This document shows positions 60,852 to 64,000 of a stretch of DNA of 64,000 bases, one piece after another (position 1 is the first letter of the stretch; each line of letters begins with the position of its first letter). The notes below the pieces were generated by a model. The model was not told the DNA's origin and made no database searches. It saw only the letters and a list, made by a program, of their open reading frames with translations. A program made the position numbers and the translations under genes. Source of the stretch: CAVQNQ01 sp963714205 (GTDB taxonomy: Bacteria > Acidobacteriota > Terriglobia > Bryobacterales > Bryobacteraceae). The stretch covers positions 496,001 through 560,000 of the forward strand of contig CAVQNQ010000003.1 of the NCBI GenBank assembly GCA_963714205.1, given 5' to 3'.

Positions 60852-62044
60852 TCCGCAGAACCTGTGCCCCACAGAACCGCGCACGCCGCCAGCGGCATCA
60901 GCGCGGCTGTGGTGGTGACCGGCGCATACCCCCACAAGTCGATGGCCTTGCCGAAGAGCGGCGATACCACCGCCTGCACCGCGCCATAAGACGCTACCAG
61001 GATCGAAACCGCGAAGGCCGCGCGCGCTCCGCCAAAGGCATCCAGGGGCAGCGTGTACATGTTCACGCTGAATGCCGCCACGGCGAAAATGCTGAGCGAG
61101 ATGCCGGCCGAAGCCCAGCCCGCGGTGTGCGCCAACGGAATGGCCGCCGTGATAAGCGAAAGCGCCGCGGCCGCCAGGCACACCCGGCAGCGCGCCGGAA
61201 TGGCCGCCATCCCGCGTTTCACCAGGCCCAGCGAAAGCCATCCCCCCGCGATCCCCCCCACCGTCGCGAAGAGCGGCGGAATCCACGCGTACCAGGCCGC
61301 CTGAACCAGCGTAAGATGATGAACCTCTACCAGGTAAAGCGTGGTCCAGTTGGTCCACAGCGAATAGCCGATCATGCTCAAGCCGTTAGCGGCAACGTAT
61401 GCCCACAGGCGCGGGTCGCGCAGAGTCTCGATCCCTAAGCCCGGCGCGAGCTTGGGAGTAGGCGCGGTTCCGGCGCGGCGCGCGGCCCAATTCCAAACCG
61501 GGATCCACGCCACGCCCAGAATACCGGTGAAGACGAAGGCCTGCCGCCATCCGCCGCGCACCGCCAGCCAGGTGGCCACGGGCGGCGCCACGATCAGCCC
61601 CAGGCTGACCCCCGCCTGGTTGAGCGCGTTCCCGAGCGCGCGCTCGGCCGGCCGCAAATATTGATGAATGGCCTTGCCCGCCGCGGGGATGCCGGCGGCC
61701 TCGGCGGCGCCCAGCACCGCCCGGCAGCCCACCAGGCCGCCCAGCTCGCGCGTGAAGCCCGTGGCGATGCCCGCCGCGGACCACACTCCCACCGCCAAGC
61801 TGATGGCGCGATTCAGACCGGCGGCATCGATCAGCAAACCCGCGAACGGCGCGCTGGCGGCATAGGTAATCGAAAATGCCGTAAGGATCAGCCCGTACTG
61901 CGCGTTCGAAAGATGAAAATCGGCGCGCAGCACCGGCGCCAGCGTGGCCAGCGTCTGGCGGTCGAGGTAGTTGATGGCCGAAGAGAGTACGAAGACGGCC
62001 AGCACCAGCCAGCGCCAGCGGGCGGTCTCCGGTTCGCGGCTCAC
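60848..62044 (-). CDS. MFS transporter, anion:cation symporter (ExuT-like) type
   Basis: The product is 398 residues with 12 predicted membrane helices. The first loop motif 'VLSSAINYLDRQTLATLAP' and 'SNAQYGLILTAFSITYAAS', 'AEAAGIPAAGKAIHQYLRPAERA' fit the ACS family that includes hexuronate and galactarate transporters. The usual 'GxLaDrxGxR' loop reads 'GLLIDAAGLNRA'. It overlaps the TPR-like gene upstream and the glycosyltransferase downstream by 4 bases each, so the three are translationally coupled. The substrate cannot be told from sequence. Confidence 0.9.
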   Translation of the reverse strand: MSREPETARWRWLVLAVFVLSSAINYLDRQTLATLAPVLRADFHLSNAQYGLILTAFSITYAASAPFAGLLIDAAGLNRAISLAVGVWSAAGIATGFTRELGGLVGCRAVLGAAEAAGIPAAGKAIHQYLRPAERALGNALNQAGVSLGLIVAPPVATWLAVRGGWRQAFVFTGILGVAWIPVWNWAARRAGTAPTPKLAPGLGIETLRDPRLWAYVAANGLSMIGYSLWTNWTTLYLVEVHHLTLVQAAWYAWIPPLFATVGGIAGGWLSLGLVKRGMAAIPARCRVCLAAAALSLITAAIPLAHTAGWASAGISLSIFAVAAFSVNMYTLPLDAFGGARAAFAVSILVASYGAVQAVVSPLFGKAIDLWGYAPVTTTAALMPLAACAVLWGTGSAE

Positions 62045-63702
62045 TGGAACTCGATGGTGGCCACCTCGCCCGCGGTTGACAGGCGGGCATTCGGCTTGGG
62101 GAAATATCCGATGGCGACGCGGCGCGGCTTCTGCGCTCCGCAGCCCAGCTTCAGCTCGCCCGTGCCGCTTACCGCGATGGCGCCGGGGTCGGTCACCAAC
62201 AGCCGGACGGTTTTGTGGTCGTCACCCTCCACGACTAAACGGGCCTGTTTGCCGAGGCAATCCACCTGCTTCAAAGTGCCGCTGGCTTTGCCCGCGGGCT
62301 GGGGGCCATCCCACCACGGGACTGGCTTATCCGCGGGCGCTTTGTCGCTATATTTCGATTCGAGCTGGTGCACCTCCGCGCGCGCTTCGCCCTTGAGCCG
62401 CTCGATGTCGCGGGCCTCTTCCTGGGCTTTGCGCTGCTTCTCGGCCGCCTCGTAATCCAGGCGCTGCTGCTCGATGGCCATGCGCGCCTGGTGCATGCGG
62501 TTGCGCTCCGCCGGGGTGGTGGCGGCCTGCTCCGCCGCCGTCCAGGCTTTGGCCGCTTCGCTGTAATTGTGGCTCGCCAGATAGCATTCGGCCAGCGCCT
62601 CCCAGTACGCGATGTTGCGCGGATCGCGCTCCGCGGCGGCCTTCCAGTGGGCCAGACGCCGGGCGGGATCGGTGTCGCGCTGGGCCATCAGCGCGAACGG
62701 CTCATCCAGCTTGGAATTGATTCCGGCGGCGCGCAACAGGGCCTGGTCGGCTTTCTCGTTGTCCGGCTCCAGCTTGGCGTACTCTATGTAACAGCGCGCG
62801 CTCGTGCTGCCCGCCGCCATGCCGGCGGCGAAATAGCCGCGCGCCTCGTCCGTGTGCCCGGCACCGAGAGCCAGCAGGCCCAGCCCCTCGTCGGCCTCCG
62901 GCTTCTTCTCGCCGTCGTTGAGGAGCTGCCGGTACTCGGCGGCGGAACGTTCGCCCGCCAGCAGATCCGCCCGCGCCAGGGTGGCATCGGCATCGGAAAC
63001 GGTGCGTTCCGGAAAATCGCTCTCGGCCATGGGAAGGCTGCTGAGCGGAGTAGTTTCGAAGTTACCAGCAGCCAGGTGTCGGCGGACCTCCTCTTCGATT
63101 TGCGCCGGCCCCTTGCCAAAGGCATTGCGGTAGGCCGCTTCCTGGTCCACGCCGCGCCGCAGGTTATAGAGCAGCGCGGGGGCGCGGCCGGCATATTCGG
63201 AATCGACCACCAGCAGGTGAATGCGGGCCCAATCCAGGTCCGGCTTCGGTGGCGGCGTCCCGGCCGTAATGTGGATGCCTTTCACCTCGAAGGTGGAGAA
63301 GAACTCGATCAATCCATGCTCGAAATCCGCCGGCATACGCGCGGTGTTGGACTTCATCAGGAGCGCGGTCATCGCGCGGTACACCTCCGGGGAGACCGCC
63401 CCCTTTTCGGAGAGCACCACGGCATAGCAATCGCGCCCCTCGACGAGAGCCGCGGGCGAGATCCAGCCAGTGGCGTTCCGGAAGACCATGACGCGCACTG
63501 GCTGCTGCGTCTGCAAGTCCTTCTCTCCCAACACCAACCCCAGCGAATGGCGGAACTCCTCGAAGGTGACGAGGGCCTCGCGCCCGGCGCGCGGTCCAGC
63601 ATCGGTGAAGACCTCAAATGGCCCTGAATTGTACCGAATCCAATGATCCGCCGCCGCTAAAAGGCAGGGGAAAAAGGCCAATGTGAGCAGCCGCCGCATC
63701 AA
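62041..63702 (-). CDS. Exported TPR-like protein of unknown function
   Basis: The product is 553 residues. A signal peptide ('MMRRLLTLAFFPCLLAAADH') is followed by a region like an inactive gluzincin-type peptidase ('WIRYNSGPFEVFTDAGPRAG'). The position where HExxH would be expected reads 'FEHGLIEFFST', so zinc-protease activity is unlikely. Then come TPR-like helices ('LLALGAGHTDEARGYFAAGM', 'IAYWEALAECYLASHNYSEAAKAW'), a coiled coil with 'EKQRKAQEEARDIERLKGEA', and a C-terminal beta domain ('KQVDCLGKQARLVVEG'). It is the first gene of the unit that includes an MFS transporter and glycosyltransferase. Function unknown. Confidence 0.85.
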   Translation of the reverse strand: MMRRLLTLAFFPCLLAAADHWIRYNSGPFEVFTDAGPRAGREALVTFEEFRHSLGLVLGEKDLQTQQPVRVMVFRNATGWISPAALVEGRDCYAVVLSEKGAVSPEVYRAMTALLMKSNTARMPADFEHGLIEFFSTFEVKGIHITAGTPPPKPDLDWARIHLLVVDSEYAGRAPALLYNLRRGVDQEAAYRNAFGKGPAQIEEEVRRHLAAGNFETTPLSSLPMAESDFPERTVSDADATLARADLLAGERSAAEYRQLLNDGEKKPEADEGLGLLALGAGHTDEARGYFAAGMAAGSTSARCYIEYAKLEPDNEKADQALLRAAGINSKLDEPFALMAQRDTDPARRLAHWKAAAERDPRNIAYWEALAECYLASHNYSEAAKAWTAAEQAATTPAERNRMHQARMAIEQQRLDYEAAEKQRKAQEEARDIERLKGEARAEVHQLESKYSDKAPADKPVPWWDGPQPAGKASGTLKQVDCLGKQARLVVEGDDHKTVRLLVTDPGAIAVSGTGELKLGCGAQKPRRVAIGYFPKPNARLSTAGEVATIEFQ

Positions 63703-63751
63703 TTTTCATTATCGCGCGCCGCGTATGTTAACGATGCCGCCGCCGGTTAAG

Positions 63752-63760
63752 GTGTTAGAA
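63752..63760 (+). promoter_or_regulatory. Candidate extended -10 promoter for the radical SAM gene
   Basis: TGTTAGAAT (63752-63760) combines a TGn extension with TAGAAT, a 5/6 match to the -10 consensus. No good -35 is seen at the right distance, which extended -10 promoters tolerate. It lies 24 bases before the ATG at 63785. Confidence 0.35.
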
Positions 63761-63784
63761 TGAATACGGCACTTATTTTGGAAA

Positions 63785-64000
63785 ATGGAACCCCATCCTC
63801 TCGGTACCCGCGCGCGCATTCTGTTTAGCTCTGTCTTCGGCCCCTACGCACAGGACGACGAATTCGGCAGCCGCAAAATCAACCCCATGGAGCTGTATCA
63901 CAACCAGGTGACCCGCGAGCAAGGCCCGTTCTCGCTGCGCATGTTTCACCGCTCGTGGGGCATTCTGATGATCCAGCAGAACATCTCGGCTCCCACCACA
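63785..64000 (+). CDS. Probable radical SAM protein, N-terminal part (runs out of window)
   Basis: The 72 visible residues begin 'MEPHPLGTRARILFSSVFGPYAQDDEFG' (given in part) and continue 'INPMELYHNQVTREQG' and 'SLRMFHRSWGILMI'. This resembles the N-terminus of B12-binding-type radical SAM proteins of acidobacteria and relatives, in which a cobalamin-binding-like domain precedes the CxxxCxxC cluster. The cluster itself lies beyond the window, so the assignment is provisional. It is divergent from the TPR-like gene. Confidence 0.6.
   Translation, partial: MEPHPLGTRARILFSSVFGPYAQDDEFGSRKINPMELYHNQVTREQGPFSLRMFHRSWGILMIQQNISAPTT

Noticed and set aside
60852..61358. Upstream extension of the glycosyltransferase frame
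   Set aside because: It lies wholly inside the MFS transporter gene in another frame and is Gly/Arg/His-rich. The ATG at 60851 overlaps the transporter stop.
1..64000. tRNA, rRNA, CRISPR arrays, intact insertion sequences and prophage genes
   Set aside because: No tRNA-like or rRNA-like sequence, no regularly spaced repeats and no transposase, integrase or phage gene were recognised. A tRNA/Rfam scan would settle the RNA part.

Overview
The window looks like a chromosomal segment of a GC-rich, Gram-negative acidobacterium, most likely from the Solibacter/Bryobacter lineage. The best pointer is the exported protein at 3059-5305. It combines Ig-like repeats with a C-terminal region that I recognise as the 'Solibacter uncharacterized C-terminal domain' (TIGR03437 type). 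A BamA-like outer-membrane barrel and a meso-diaminopimelate-type MurE fit a diderm.

Layout. (1) 1-5305: the tail of an SDR oxidoreductase, then two large exported proteins separated by a textbook UUCG-loop terminator. (2) 5554-21618: a compact dcw (division and cell wall) cluster on the + strand: mraZ, rsmH, ftsL, ftsI, murE, murF, mraY, murD, ftsW, murG, murC, ftsQ, ftsA, ftsZ. Many genes overlap by 4 bp or nearly touch. murB and ddl are absent from their usual place between murC and ftsQ. (3) 21641-23335: cysE and cysK on the - strand, convergent with ftsZ, so the two cysteine biosynthesis steps sit together. (4) 23336-31579: a repeat-rich spacer, a PAP2 phosphatase convergent with a lipoprotein tyrosine phosphatase, and a - strand unit made of an NTT-like nucleotide transporter with HEAT repeats, a cyclic-nucleotide-binding protein, a soluble histidine kinase and a receiver protein. 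A membrane histidine kinase is divergent from this unit. (5) 31597-36494: an exported protein with protein-kinase-like motifs, coupled to a BamA/TamA-type barrel, then an oleate hydratase. (6) 36742-44745: a signalling cluster of a 1580-residue multi-PAS histidine kinase, a FixJ-like regulator, a lone receiver, and a receiver-wHTH-ATPase fusion. (7) 45074-50004: a DUF4159 protein, a bicupin protein apparently split by a frameshift, a GH127-type glycosidase and an SDR. (8) 50114-58121: one long - strand unit of serine-glyoxylate-type aminotransferase, oxalate/formate-type antiporter, glycolate-oxidase-like FAD/Fe-S fusion, ethanolamine ammonia-lyase eutB and eutC, and a hotdog thioesterase. It suggests C2/C3 amine and hydroxyacid metabolism. 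(9) 58197-63702: a second - strand unit of TPR-like exported protein, MFS transporter, glycosyltransferase and a FabH homologue. (10) 63785-end: the start of a probable radical SAM protein.

Points that stand out. The predicted exported kinase-like protein (HxDxKxxN plus DFG) is coupled to a BamA-like barrel. The NTT-HEAT, cNMP and kinase/receiver genes form one unit. The giant kinase carries a near-identical tandem duplication of a 372-bp PAS unit and a CsrA-like first 20 residues. Three genes between 46 and 59 kb are each broken by a single-base indel in or beside a short C/G run, which may be sequencing error or recent decay. No tRNA, rRNA, CRISPR array or intact mobile element was seen.
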